The notes: generated by a model not told the origin, from the sequence alone. 64,000 nucleotides of DNA from Adiantum capillus-veneris (GCA_014529385.2 CM043969.1:29842946-29906945), one strand, 5' to 3'. Counted from the stretch's first letter, positions 1 to 11,880 are shown. Numbers and translations are program-made.

Positions 1-171
1 CAAGGCACACAATAGAGAGTTTGTTACTTAGTGTGCAATGGAAAGATATATAGCCCTAGAGTGATGGGCGTATATACAATGCACGGGGGGAAAAACCTCC
101 TAAAGAGGGAAAAAATGCCCCGGCGGTCCTAGTGTGTTCACACACATCACTACCACATGTATATGGTAACA
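1..171 (-). repeat. Copia-1 3' LTR (partial, cut by window edge)
   Basis: Matches the 227-bp Copia-2 LTR in reverse orientation and ends in TAACA on the plus strand (TGTTA at the LTR start on the minus strand). About 56 bp of the LTR should lie left of the window. A purine-rich tract when read on the minus strand (complement of 172-181) directly abuts it and would be the polypurine tract. Confidence 0.93.
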
Positions 172-246
172 AATCTCCCTTCGAGTGATACGGTGAACGA
201 GAGCTGGCACATGAGTAAAGGGAAGTTCCATGCGTTGAGGACATGA

Positions 247-1440
247 TCAGTCCACAAAGGGGACTAAGCCCAAAGCTTTGCGGAAAGCTCCAAGATTCTC
301 ACGAGACAATGCCTTTGTCAAAAGATCTGCAAGGTTGTCCTGTGTTGGCACATAAGCCAAGCTGATCTCTCCTGTTGAGAGCCTCTCCCTGACATAGTGG
401 TAATGCACCTCAATGTGCTTTGTGAGAGCATGAAAAACTGGGTTCCTCGCAACTGCCAATGCACTCTGACTGTCAGTGTAGATAGTGTTGGCAGTGTCCT
501 GTCCAACACCCAAATCATCCATAAGGCGTCTGAGCCATACACACTCAACCGTAGCCACGAAGACTACCCTGTACTCAACCTCACAACTCGAAGTGGCCAC
601 GGTAGGTTGCTTCTTGCTCAACCATGATATACATGAACTGCCAAGCATGAAACAAGAACCACTTGTGGACACTCGCGTGTCAAAACAACTAGCCCAATCT
701 GAGTCCGAAAAAGCATGTAAGTCTGGCGGCAATGAACCCCCCTTGGGATAAAACAAGCCAAGATGTAAAGTGCCACTAAGGTAGCGGAAAATCCTCTTGA
801 CATCCTGCCAATGCTTAGACCCTAAGCTATGCTTAAATCTGCTGACCTGTGAGACTGCAAACTGAATATCCGGCCTCGTGTTGCATACATAAATGAGGCA
901 GCCAACAGCGGTTCGGTAAAGAGTGACATCAGCAGGATCGCCAGCATCATGTAAACTCAACTTCAAACCTGTTTCCATGGGAGTGGCAATAGGTTTGCAA
1001 TCCTCAAGTCCAAACTTACATAGAAATGTTTCTAAGTAACTTTTCTGACACAAGGCAATACCACCATCACACTGCTTAAACTGTATACCCAAGTAATGAT
1101 GCAACATCCCCAAATCTTTCATCTTGAAAGTAGCATTCAAATCAGTCTTAAATTCAGCAATATGTCTCTCATTTGGTCCAGTGATCAGCAAATCATCAAC
1201 ATAAATAACCAAAATGAGAAATACATCATCCTCACGCTTTACATACAATCTGCTTTCTATTGGACTGTTACGAAAGCCTCGTTTAACCAAATGAGTGTCA
1301 ACTTTCTCATACCAAGCACGAGGAGATTGCTTCAACCCATACAAAGCCTTCTTACATCTGCACACTTTGTCCTCTTGTCCTTTTATGACAAAACTGCGAG
1401 GCTGCATTACATAAACTTCCTCAAATATGTCACCATTCAA
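247..1440 (-). pseudogene. Copia-1 reverse transcriptase and RNase H segment
   Basis: Uninterrupted 397-codon frame. It holds the RT catalytic core with VIYVDDLLITG, the SDSDWASC / STSGSCFMLG block and the TSSCEVEYR region of copia RNase H, and the C-terminal YTDSQSALAVARNP and KHIEVHYHYVRERL motifs. It is the last part of the polyprotein; the stop at 247-249 matches the Copia-2 end. The segment is intact, but its upstream partner is broken, so it would not be made as a normal polyprotein. Copia-2 has DWAGC and CEAEYRA at the equivalent places, so this copy has substitutions near RNase H motifs. Confidence 0.93.
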
Positions 1441-1458
1441 GAAAGCAGTAACAATGTC

Positions 1459-2227
1459 TCATTGATGTACATCCCAACCAAAATGAGCTGCCAATGCACA
1501 TAGAAAACGTACAGTAGTCATACGACAAGTGGGAGAAAAAGTCTCTTCATAATTTATGCCTTTTTGCCATGCATAACCTTTTGCAACAAGTCGAGCCTTT
1601 GGGCGATCGATCTCACCATCCGGCATCCGAATCACATAAAGTCCATGTGTCATTTTCTATAAGTGCATCATATTCTGATTGCATGGCAGCCATCCAATTT
1701 TTTGAATTATGTGCTTCATCAAAAGACAGAGGCTCCTCAACATCATGTAAGCTAGACACAGCCAAAGCATAACAATCTGATGCATAAGATGCATGGCAAG
1801 ATCCTGAACGAGTACGACTAGACAAAGGTGCATCCAATTTACTGTCACGCAAAGTGTGCACCAGCCATTTTGGCATACCTCTAGCTTGCTCATTTTCAGC
1901 CCTTTCCTCATCAAGTACATCATGTACATCTGCATCAGTAATAGGCTGATCTAAAACATTTTCAGAAACCCCCATAGGTTGTACATTTGCCTCATTGGAA
2001 CTTACATTCCTATTTCCACCACTGAAAAGAGGCAACAAAGTGTCATCAATGTCCTGTGAGCTTACATTACTGTCTCTAGTACATGACAGCAAGGGCTGAA
2101 CAGAATCTTCCACAAACACTACATCGCGAGAAACCAGAATACGTTTTGTTTGCGGATGATACAACCTGTAGCCTTTGCTTTCGGCACTATAACCAACAAA
2201 AATACATTTGATAGCCTTATCATCCAA
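1459..2227 (-). pseudogene. Copia-1 integrase C-terminus to RT N-terminus, broken
   Basis: Two frames cover this part. One (from 2227) runs from the integrase C-terminal region (KCIFVGYSAESKGYR) through the linker to WTLCD. The next begins after about 50 nt have been lost near 1640, relative to Copia-2, and continues PDGEIDRPKARLVAKG. A TGA near 1459 replaces the Ser codon in the HQSDIV motif of Copia-2. The deletion removes the KKAIGTKWVYKLK stretch that begins copia RT. Confidence 0.88.
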
Positions 2228-2236
2228 TTTTCTGCA

Positions 2237-3499
2237 CTACACTTGTGGCACCAAAGTATATGCCAAACAGCCAAAAACACACATGTGCTCAATAGAAGGC
2301 TTTCTATCATTCCATGCTTCATATGGAGTAATAGAGTGCAAAGCTTTTGTAGGACAACTGTTAAGTACATAAGTGGTACACATGATGGCCTCAAGCCAAG
2401 AAGAATGCAGCAAAGCTTCACTTTTGACCATACATCGTGCCATTTCCGTCAGTGACCTGTTTTTCCTCTTAGCAACACCATTTTGCTGAGGTGTATAAGG
2501 CACTGTACATTGGTGTTTTATCCCACGACTAGCCAAAAATGCATTAAATTCATGAGACATATACTCCCCCCCTCGATCGGAACGGAGGGTGGCCATAGTA
2601 CATTTCGAGACATTTTGAGCCATAGCAAGAAATTGTTTGAAGCACATAAAAACTTCGGACTTCTCTTTAAGCGGAAATTCCCATGCATGCCTGGAGTAAT
2701 CATCAATGAAAGTCTCGAAGTATAGGTAATTGCCCAAGGACGGAGTTTGCATGGGCCCATGAACATCACTATGCACAAGCTGCAACCTACATGTGGCGCG
2801 AACTGAACCATCCTTTGGAAATTTAGAACGCTGCATCTTACCCAAAATACAACCTTCACAAACATGTTTGACAGGTGCTTCAAGAGGCGGCAAAGAAGCA
2901 ACCATATCAGATTTCTGCAAACGCAGCAAACTGGAAAAATTCAGATGACCAAAACGTGCATGCCAAAGTTTTGCATCTGAAATAGCCCTTGAATCTGCAA
3001 CAGCATTTGCAAAATTCTGTCCACACTTGTCACACAAAGTGAGCTTATAAAGCCCACGGCACAAAAGCCTAGATGCAACAATTTCATCACTAAAACTGAG
3101 ATCATGAACTGTACATTTGTCATCCACAAATTTGACTACAAGTCCAAGTCTAGCAAGTGTGGATACAAACAAGAGATTCTTCTTGATCCCAGGTACATAA
3201 AGTGCATCAACAAGTGTGAAGGAACTGCCATTAGCAGCAGTGAGCACAATCTTTCCAACTCCCTGAACTGGATAAGAGGCGTTGTTGGCACAAGTGACTG
3301 AATTCCCATGAGAGAGAGACTCGAGAGAGGTAAACAATTCACGATGTGAGGTAATGTGATTTGTAGCACCACTGCCGAAATACCACACATGTGAATCTAC
3401 AGCAACTGACAAGCATGCATCATGGACAGCAAGATTGTAAGTGCACTCTGCGCTAAAAGCCCATTTTGCATCAACATCAGCAACACAGTCTCCTTTCAC
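2237..3499 (-). pseudogene. Copia-1 protease and integrase segment
   Basis: A 420-codon frame covering the aspartic protease (WYFGSGATNHIT; the active-site D of Copia-2 WYFDSGATKHIT reads G here), the GAG-pre-integrase zinc region (LWHARFGHLNF, CEGCILGK) and the integrase core (VHSDVHGPM, LRSDRGGEY, QQNGVAKRKNR, where Copia-2 has VAERKNR). It ends at a TAG, 2237-2239, where Copia-2 has CAG (Gln). The loss of the protease Asp and of the integrase Glu would inactivate both enzymes in this copy. Confidence 0.92.
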
Positions 3500-4479
3500 A
3501 GAAGACTCAACAATGGCTGCATTTGTAGTGAAGCCAGCATTTGCAGTGGAACCACCCTCTTTCTTCTCTCTTTGGCCTTCAACTTAGGACACGACTTGAT
3601 CAAGTGATCATTGGATTTACAATAATGGCAACGCATCTTCTTTTTGCATTTATCACCAGAATCTCTAGATGGATTGCTTCCAGTAGAAGCATTAGGAACA
3701 AATTTTTTGCCACTCGCAGCAGAACCATAAGAAGTGGTTGCATTGCTGTTACCACCCTTTCTTTGAGAAGCAATAAAAGCCTGTTCAACTGCCCGCTGTC
3801 TAGTCCTTTTTTTTTTGGAAAGTGAATCTTGCAACAGCAATGTGCATAATGCATCAAACTTGACAACTTCTGGATTTCCTTGGGTCATAAGTCTCCAAGT
3901 ACTAGCAAGAGTCTGGTAAGAATCTGGTAAGGCATCAAGAACAGTCTGCACAAGGGAACTTTCTGAAATAACTTCACCTGCAGAAATAAGTTGCTCATTG
4001 ATATCCTTGACACTAGCAAGGAAAGTGTCCATATCATCTTCCTCATGCATAATCTTCGACTCCAGCTCTTTACGCAACAAAGCAATTTTAGCCTCATTGC
4101 GACTTGCATAAAGACCTACTAGAATATCCCAAGCCTGTTTTGCAGATTTTGCTGAACGGATGTGAGGAACAATGGTGCGCTTCACAGACAACGCAATCAA
4201 TGCATGAGCCTGTGCATCCGTAACATCTCAACGAGCTTGTTCTGCCGTAGGCAAAACAACTCTAACTGCTGCAATCCTTGCACCAAGACCTGCAACATCC
4301 TCAACATCGCCTACATCCTCAGAACCAGGACATACATCAATGCCCTGCACAATGTTCCAGACACCCTTTGACACAAGAACATGTTGCATCATATAAGCCG
4401 ACATAGGGTAGTTGTCCCCATCCAACCTGTCCTCATCAGCAAACATCTTGAACACATATGTGTTGTTGTTGTCAGCCAT
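3496..4479 (-). pseudogene. Copia-1 gag segment, broken
   Basis: Starts at the ATG (complement of 4477-4479) in a good context, giving MADNNNTYVFK. A TGA at 4228-4230 replaces the Trp of Copia-2 (EQARW). The frame then continues to a CCHC knuckle (CHYCKSNDHLIKSC). Just after it, near 3585, four bases are missing relative to Copia-2, which throws the frame. It is a UBN2/gag-polypeptide-type nucleocapsid protein; no function remains. Confidence 0.9.
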
Positions 4480-4826
4480 GGTAAATGCTTCACCTGATAT
4501 GAAAACTGCCCGAAAATAGGAGAAACGGAGCGGGAACAACCTGTGCTATATAGCACAAACCGTAGAAGACTATAAGGCACCTATTATGCAGAAAACGACA
4601 CTGACAGAAATTCTGCACAAAATGACAAAATAGCCTGTGCAGTAGTGCCTGTAGTGGAAACGGAGGTTGAAATGAGCCCAAATCAAAATTCTGAGCAGAT
4701 CGAGCTTTTTGAGCTCACCCAAAATTTTTGTCGACCTGTGAACGCTTGCCAAAGCTCACTGAAATTAGAGAAAGTGAGCAGGCGTGTGCTGGAGCAGCTG
4801 GTGACTAAGCCCGGGAGGACGTGACC

Positions 4827-4841
4827 TGCTCTGATACCAAT
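4827..4841 (-). other. Copia-1 primer binding site
   Basis: Minus strand reads ATTGGTATCAGAGCA next to the LTR. TGGTATCAGAGC is the usual copia primer site for the 3' end of initiator tRNA-Met. It is present once here, whereas Copia-2 has it twice. Confidence 0.9.
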
Positions 4842-5035
4842 TGTTGCAATTAGGGTTATAGAGAAACACACACAGCTTGGAGAAGACGAAGGAAGCTTAA
4901 GGCACATAATAGAGAGTGTGTTACTTAGTGTGCAATGGAAAGATAGATAGCCCTAGAGTGATGGGCGTATATACAATGCACGGGGGGCGGTCCTAGTGTG
5001 TTCACACACATCACTACCACATGTATATGGTAACA
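4842..5035 (-). repeat. Copia-1 5' LTR
   Basis: 194 bp, TG...CA on the minus strand, against 227 bp in Copia-2. The difference is one deletion of about 33 bp that removes the A/C-rich block between the CGGGG stretch and the GGCGGTCC stretch. Confidence 0.93.
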
Positions 5036-6617
5036 CGGACATGCAAAGGTGAGAGTGTGGGCTCATTTGTGGGCATGGGTGGCTCCCCCATTAGTCGATG
5101 TATCTATTATCCGGTGAAATGGTCATGGCTCATGATGAGCATGACAGGAATTTGTAATTTTTTGGATCTTTCAATATAATCCACTCACCATTATGAGTTT
5201 TGCAAAAAACAAAAACGTAAAAGTGAAGGCTAATATTTAACAATGTAATTTGTACTATAGATGAAGCAGCTTGAAATTTTCAAGCAAGGAGAAGGCATCC
5301 ACGTGTCACTCTTAGGTTCACTTCAAAGGAAACTTTGCAAAATGTTTCATTTCTCACCTTGGAACCTATGAACCATTTCCGCTTTCAAGTTTAAGAAAAG
5401 GGATTGACTTTACTTATCCTTGTGAAGGCCAATTTTGGGTGGCTCAACTTTGCTTTTCAAAAGCCAATGGTCATAAAAATTGAAAATTTAAGGAATGGTT
5501 CGTATCTGCACTAGCAAAATTTTAGTGGTTTACTTCAAGGGAAAATTAGAAATCTAGCTAGGATTTTGCAATTTTAAACCATTAAAATTATTTAAGCCCA
5601 CTTTTTATCTAACATTGGACTCGACATGTTTGTGTGTGTGTGTTTTGGGGGGAGTGTCTCAAAGAGGTCACCAAATCTTTTTTCGCGATTGAAATAATTT
5701 AAAGTAAATAAGAAGCACACTAAAAACTCTTTTGAAGAATTGATGGTATTTATACTAAAACTTGCAAAATTTTGTTGGTTTTCTTCAAGGCAAGCTTGGA
5801 ATCCTCGCGGGGTGGCGAGGGGGGGGAGGGGTGTCACTATGTGTAAGCCCTATATCACGTGTGGTCAAGCACTATTTATAAAACCCTTAGCTATGAATTT
5901 CTCACCAATAAAAGGAAGCATTTTTCTATTCAATTTGTAAAGTTCTTTTCAAAAATAGTTTTTCAACACCCTTTTGTACCTAAAATTATATAAAAAAACA
6001 TATAATAAAAAAATCCACAACGTTGAACAAAAACCTTTTGATTGGCACCTAAATGCATAGCTATTCTACTAACCTCAAGGACGTGCAGACTACATGTTAC
6101 AACTTCACCCAAAGAGGTAAAGTTAGATGGTCTTGCAGGGCTGGTACCACTTGTGCCTCACATTGGGGGGGGGGGGGGGGGGGGAACATAAGCATGTGGC
6201 ATGTGAGGTTTCAAATAGGGCTTACCAAAAACATTTTTCCTTATCAAACTAATTTGCTAGGCTTGCCAAAAAAAAATCGTACTCGAAATAAAGAAGGACA
6301 CAATTAAAACTTTGTTTTTTAGGCCAAAATTTGAGAAATTTGCAAAACATTTCCATATTTTTTCAAGGCAAGCTAGGAAACTAGCCAAGACTTTTCAATT
6401 TCAGCTCATTAAAAATATAGTAAACCTTGGTTTGTTGCAAACATTGGAAATATATAAAAGCATAATAAAAGCTCTTTTGATTTTTAAGTCAAAATTCAAA
6501 GAATTGACAATATTTACAATAAAACTTTCCGGTTTTCTTCAAAGCAAGCTTGGAATATAGCCCAAATTTTGTAAGTTTATCCAGTTACAAATACACTAAA
6601 TCTCGGTTTTTGGTAAA
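5036..6617. other. AT-rich non-coding DNA with weak dispersed repeats
   Basis: No gene recognised. A phrase of the form TTCTTCAAGGCAAGCTTGGAAT recurs in diverged form (about 5530, 5785, 6365, 6540, and again near 7010), so this stretch seems to be the degraded start of the tandem array at 6618-7720. A G-run lies at about 6166-6183. ORFs here are short and lack family features. Confidence 0.6.
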
Positions 6618-6779
6618 CATGGGCCTCAAATAGCCCCAAAATGGAAGGGCATGATGGATGTAGAAGAGTTGGAAGCTCAATACATCCACTGTCACTCTCT
6701 TACCACCCTAAGGATAGTATGTGACAAAAGGAGGCCTGCACCGATCAAAAATTTGTTACATCCTCCGTGGGGCACCGAC

Positions 6780-6822
<43 letters not shown>

Positions 6823-7267
6823 CCTAACAACTTGGTAGCCAACCAAAAGCAATGGCATATTATTTCAAAAAAAAGGGAGTCAATTCTATGATAAGAAATG
6901 CTTTATCTACTTATATTATGTTTCCCTGATTGTAATGATTTAATAAATAAGGACACAAATAAATCTCTTCTAGCTTTTAGGTTGGAATTTAAAGAGCTAT
7001 CAATTTTTAAAAGGCAAGCTTGGAATGTAGCCTGGATCTTAGAAGGTTAAAAAAACACTAAGCCCTTTCTTTGTGAACACAGGTCTCAAATAGATCCAAA
7101 ATGGAAGGGTATGAGAAGCACTAAAAACTTGGATGTACTGGTGGAAAAAGAGTGACCAAGGATGCACTGTACATCCTTGGTCACTCTTTTTCCACCTCAA
7201 GCACAAGCTATGCATAAAGAAGAAAGTGGACCTGTCAAAAATCTATTACATTCTTGCATGGGACACT

Positions 7268-7317
<50 letters not shown>

Positions 7318-7672
7318 CCCAACAAGTTGACAACCCTCCGTAAGCAATTACATATTGTTTTAAAAAAAGGGAGTCAATTTAAAATATGAAGAATTGTCGA
7401 TAATGAAGAATTGTCAATATTTACATTAACACTTGTAAAATTTATTAGTTCCTGGTTTTATAATTTTAGCTGGTTGAAGGAACAGTGAACTCTATTTCTT
7501 TTTGTAAACGCAGGTTTTCAACATACCCAAAATGGAAGGGTATGAGAGGCACTGAAAAGATGCACGCTCAGTACATCCACATTCACTCTCTCATGACCTT
7601 GAGCACAAGCTATACACAAAGAGAAGAGGTGCACCTATCAAAAATTTGTTATACCCTTGCATGGGACACCAA

Positions 7673-7719
<47 letters not shown>

Positions 7720-7720
7720 T
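6618..7720. repeat. Diverged tandem array, three units each carrying a (GA)n tract
   Basis: Three successive units start near 6618, 7077 and 7497 (spacing about 459 and 420). Each has a block like CCAAAATGGAAGGG, then a CACTCTC block, then AAAAATTTGTTACA or a variant, then TGGGACACC, and then a (GA)n run (6782-6818, 7271-7312, 7677-7717). The (GA)n run sits at the same place in each unit, so it was probably part of the unit before duplication. No coding content. Confidence 0.75.
7140..7196. repeat. Perfect inverted repeat, 25-bp arms, 7-nt loop
   Basis: Left arm 7140-7164 (begins GGTGGAAAAAGAGTGACC) and right arm 7172-7196 (ends GGTCACTCTTTTTCCACC) are exact reverse complements around the loop CACTGTA. 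It lies inside unit 2 of the tandem array. Units 1 and 3 show only the right-arm side (CACTCTC...), so the left arm looks newly copied in opposite orientation. Confidence 0.95.
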
Positions 7721-7792
7721 ATATTTTCCTTAGCAAACTAGCAGCCTTCCAAAAGCAACTACATACCATTTCAAGGAAAAAGAGAGGGGGAG

Positions 7793-7798
<6 letters not shown>

Positions 7799-7836
<38 letters not shown>
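7799..7836. repeat. (GA)n microsatellite
   Basis: Uninterrupted GA run following a GA-rich imperfect stretch, about 80 bp after the (GA)n tract of array unit 3. Confidence 0.9.
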
Positions 7837-7869
7837 GTCATCTTTTTGTAGTAATCCACTTATCCACAT

Positions 7870-7942
7870 CTACAAATGTGTGTGTGTGTGACCCAATGGC
7901 CATGCTTTTCTTGGCCGCAGCAACGCGCGGGTCACACACTAG
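7870..7942 (+). mobile_element. Helitron-like 3' terminus (tentative)
   Basis: The segment ends GCAACGCGCGGGT, six bases, then CTAG followed by T. A GC-rich block a few bases before CTRR-T is the usual look of a plant Helitron 3' end. The GTGTGTGACCC and GGGTCACACAC blocks also form inverted arms around about 40 nt. No 5' TC end and no Rep/helicase ORF were found, so at most this is a non-autonomous remnant. Confidence 0.35.
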
Positions 7943-8741
7943 TAACAATGTAAAGTCAAAAGACTTTTTAGTTTACATAGAATAAATGTACAAGGTAGAA
8001 AGTCTACTCAAATAACAAAACAAGGTGAAGGTTCATTGGGACACTCTAAAACAATATAATACAACAAATGTCAAGCCAAGAAGATCTAATGAAGTAGTGA
8101 AATGAAAAGTGAAATAACAAGGTGACTAGATGTTGCTAAGTTAAGAGAGAAAGAGATTTATAGGAAGTATGCTAAAATCAATGCCTACAATCACATGTCA
8201 TTTTTGTTTTGTTGTGTTTTAATATAGAATCATAGTGTCCATTAAATACACATAATCACAAATTTCTTTTATACTACGAAGGGTCCCACTTAAACAACAA
8301 TAAATGTGCACACTTGCATTGTTAAACAAAATGAAATTTTAAAAAAATAAAATTAAATTAAAAGAATCATTGATAAACTAAAACAAGAGTATTTAATTGA
8401 GTGTATAAGAAAAAATAGTTCTACAAGAATAAAAAATAATAAAATAATTTCATGAAATAGATCTTTATGAGACCCTTAGATAAAAGCACTCTTTCAAAAA
8501 TAAAAATATGAAAAGAAATTTCTTTGAGTCAATACTTCACATCACAATTTAGAGGATCAAACTCCCAGGAATGCACTCCTTAACTTTTTATTCTTTAAGG
8601 TCTTTTTGAGGAGGCAAAAAAGACCCATTTAAAATAGTAAATCCAAGGACATTTACGGTAGTCAATATCATTAAAAACATTGAAAGTATGCGTAACTCAA
8701 CTCTTCTCTAAGGCTTCTTTTAGAAAGCCAAAGAACAGAAT
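7943..8741. other. AT-rich intergenic DNA
   Basis: No gene or RNA recognised. The block at 7950-7992 (AATGTAAAGTCAAAAGAC...) recurs at 9077-9120, linking this stretch to the duplication at 8742-9490. Confidence 0.6.
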
Positions 8742-9490
<749 letters not shown>

Positions 9491-10034
9491 ACGATTGAGC
9501 TCATAGGGACACTGTCTCTTCAATGGCACCCTCTCCCTTCAAATTTTAATGAGATTATGAATCACTTTGCATTATAATGTATTTTTTAAATAGGAGCTAG
9601 CATTCTGCACCTATAGAAAATGGGCAAAATGCTTTAAAATAGGTAAAATGCATGGCAAAAACCAACCTTGACATTGGCACCCAAATGGGGAACCATCCTT
9701 AAAAGTCTATAAATTCTCTAAATTTTGAAAGGCAAGGGTTCATATCAATTCAACCCCCCCCCCCCCAACACACACACACACACACGCACACGCACACGCA
9801 CACACGATAAGTTTTTACCACCCAACAAATGACACAACAAGGAGAAGGGGAAGAGAGACAAAGAGGGAAGGTATAGGAGCAATTGAATACTTATGGAGAG
9901 GAGAAGAGAGAAAGAGAGAGAGAAAGAAGAAGAAGAAAATCAAAAGAAGAAAAATGTAATGCTTAACACCATGGGAACAATCCTAAAAGATATATTTGAC
10001 GATTTGGGTGAGAATATTCATGTTTTATCTTTTG

Positions 10035-10041
<7 letters not shown>
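9491..10041. other. Intergenic DNA with a (C)n(CA)n tract
   Basis: Contains a C-run and a (CA)n run with CG interruptions (about 9750-9804), then a GA-rich stretch near 9890-9950. Apparent ORFs are low-complexity translations. Confidence 0.6.
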
Positions 10042-10124
<83 letters not shown>

Positions 10125-10156
10125 GCACGCACGCATGCACACGTGCACACACACAA
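10042..10156. repeat. Compound (CT)n(CA)n microsatellite
   Basis: CT run to about 10080, then a CA run that breaks down into GCACGC and GCACAC steps. Confidence 0.92.
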
Positions 10157-10240
10157 GTCTTGATAACTGGAGAATTTAAAACATTGTAGAAACAATCCGA
10201 TGAGACCTCAAAGATTTGATGGTCTCAAATTCAAGACCTT

Positions 10241-10242
<2 letters not shown>

Positions 10243-10282
<40 letters not shown>
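10243..10282. repeat. (CT)n microsatellite
   Basis: Pure CT run of about 40 bp. Confidence 0.92.
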
Positions 10283-10286
<4 letters not shown>

Positions 10287-10354
10287 CCCACCCCAATAGA
10301 AGTAGAGCACCTTATGAAAAAACAATGTCTATGAAATGTTTGGATTATTAACCT

Positions 10355-10744
10355 ATGCCTAATGCACGTGAGCTACATTGTGTCAGTGGATACTCCTTAA
10401 CAAATGAAAAATCTCTCAAGTGTAGGCAATTCTCATGCTTCGGTACTACTTGTATGCAAGGCAGCTGGAGGAGTTGTTCTAATAAAGGACATATTTTTGC
10501 ATGGGATTATGTGAGCCCTAAAACTACATATGATGTCGAAGACAATGATGAGATTGAAGAGTTTTCATATGTAGGACACCATGATGCATTGAGCAATGCA
10601 CTTCATGTTGGTGACAATTTTGTTGTTATAGCTCCTCATAACAATGTGGAGCTTGTGTTTTTTAATGTCTTGAAATGCACATCGGAAAAGACTCAAACTA
10701 AAAAAAATTCCGAAAGATGCATGGGGGAATGCTTCCAATGCTAG
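10355..10744 (+). CDS. Orphan 129-codon ORF, unknown protein (probable gene fragment)
   Basis: Opens at ATG 10355 (MPNARELHCVSGYSL) and closes at 10744. The sequence is mixed and protein-like, unlike the neighbouring low-complexity ORFs: a Cys-rich N-terminal third, then an acidic stretch (DVEDNDEIEEFSY), then GHHDALSNALHVGDNFVVIA, and a Lys-rich end. I do not recognise a family. After the stop, other frames carry short protein-like pieces (for example KQQKEIPTSS), so it may be an exon or a decayed fragment of a longer gene. No promoter or terminator could be assigned. Confidence 0.35.
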   Translation: MPNARELHCVSGYSLTNEKSLKCRQFSCFGTTCMQGSWRSCSNKGHIFAWDYVSPKTTYDVEDNDEIEEFSYVGHHDALSNALHVGDNFVVIAPHNNVELVFFNVLKCTSEKTQTKKNSERCMGECFQC

Positions 10745-11157
10745 CTCACTTATTTTTATGGGATTTTGATATAAACAGCAGAAGGAAATCCCTACGAGTT
10801 CAAGGTGTTGAATTCTATGTCTGGAGCTACCTTGTAATCCCACCTTGTACGAGCTATTAAGTTCCAATGCAGAAAGTGGGATCTATAAGAAAATTGCTAA
10901 TTTTCTCAGAAGTGTATGAGTCTATTTACAATAGCACCGCTTTTGATGTATAGCACCCCCTCATCACCTTTCTTTTCCTTGAATGTAAACTTTTTTAGAG
11001 CATGTTTGGTCAAGGCTTTTTTCTCTACTGCTCGTATACTAAACCTAAAATGTTTTTTGCAAATTCTTGAGAGTAGATGCAAGTAGGACAAGGGTAGCTA
11101 CCATGTAGACTAGGATCTACCAACGATAGTATGGTGGTTACCAAAGATATCCTGGTA
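10745..11157. other. Intergenic, nothing recognised
   Basis: Mixed-composition DNA leading into the tandem repeats from 11158. The last 100 bp already contain pieces of the TAGCTACCA repeat vocabulary. Confidence 0.55.
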
Positions 11158-11620
11158 GCTACCAATATTATCCTGCTAGCTCGATGATCGAGAGCTATCA
11201 GGATGACACTAGTAGCTACCAATGCTACCAACAAGACTTGGAACTACGATACAGATTAATAACTACTATGTACATCGATAGTTATGCAATAAATACTAGT
11301 GACTACCACTATTTAACATTGGTAACTTCTATTTTCCTAATAGTAGAGTTACCCTACAAAGATATCGTAGTAGCTATCAAGAAGATCCTAGTAGCTACCA
11401 GCATTATCCTACTAGCTGGCTGATTGAGAGCTACCAAGATGACACTGGTAGCTACCAACGTTGCCAACAAGACAATGCAGCTACTATGCATAGACTAGTA
11501 GCCAGTATGCAGAATGGTAGTTACCAATGCAATAAATACTAGTGGCTATTACTATTAGACATTGGTAGTTGTTGCTCCTTCCTAATAGTGGAGTCAATAT
11601 AAGGGTTTATCCTAGATAGA
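11158..11620. repeat. Two-unit tandem repeat, period about 240 bp
   Basis: A block containing TTATCCT[GA]CTAGCT, GAGAGCTA and ATGACACT recurs at about 11170 and 11405. A second block, ATGCAATAAATACTAGTG, recurs at 11284 and 11528. Short TAGCTACCA words are scattered throughout. Non-coding. Confidence 0.8.
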
Positions 11621-11649
11621 TTGGTGGCTACCATTGAATACTATGGAAG

Positions 11650-11880
11650 CTACCTCTCAATACATGGACTAAGGGCTTTCAATGTATGCAGACCTCATAC
11701 ACATAAATAATTTGGAAATTGCTACCACTCAATACATGGACTCAGGGCTTTCAGTGTATGCAGACCTCATACACATAAATATTTTGGAAGCTACTAGTGG
11801 TACTCAATTTATAGACTTTGGGCTTTCAATGTATACAGACTCAAACCCATAAATAGTATGAAGTTTAAACCTTGATAGCT
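11650..11880. repeat. Three-unit tandem repeat, period about 72-75 bp
   Basis: CAATACATGGAC or its variant CAATTTATAGAC at 11658, 11730 and 11805, each followed by GGGCTTTCA[AG]TGTAT[GA]CAGAC. The third unit is most diverged. Confidence 0.85.

Larger units (their letters stand above)
1..5035 (-). mobile_element. Copia-1: decayed Ty1/copia LTR retrotransposon
   Basis: On the minus strand the order is LTR, tRNA-iMet-type PBS, gag, protease, integrase, RT, RNase H, polypurine tract, LTR, which is Ty1/copia order. It is the same family as Copia-2 (44614-49800), and the two align over their whole length apart from small indels. The outer LTR is cut by the window start, so a target-site duplication cannot be tested. 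The two LTR pieces differ at about 4 of roughly 138 shared bases, and the inner LTR has also lost about 33 bp. Several stops, a 4-nt deletion and a deletion of about 50 nt break the polyprotein, so this copy is not autonomous. Confidence 0.96.

Noticed and set aside
7638-7859. ORFs coding for Ser-Leu, Arg-Glu or Thr-His dipeptide repeats (also at 8806, 9217, 9893, 14563, 28767, 29116, 62346-62733)
   Set aside because: They are translations of (CT)n, (GA)n and (CA)n microsatellites; the frames end wherever the repeat ends and have no other protein features.
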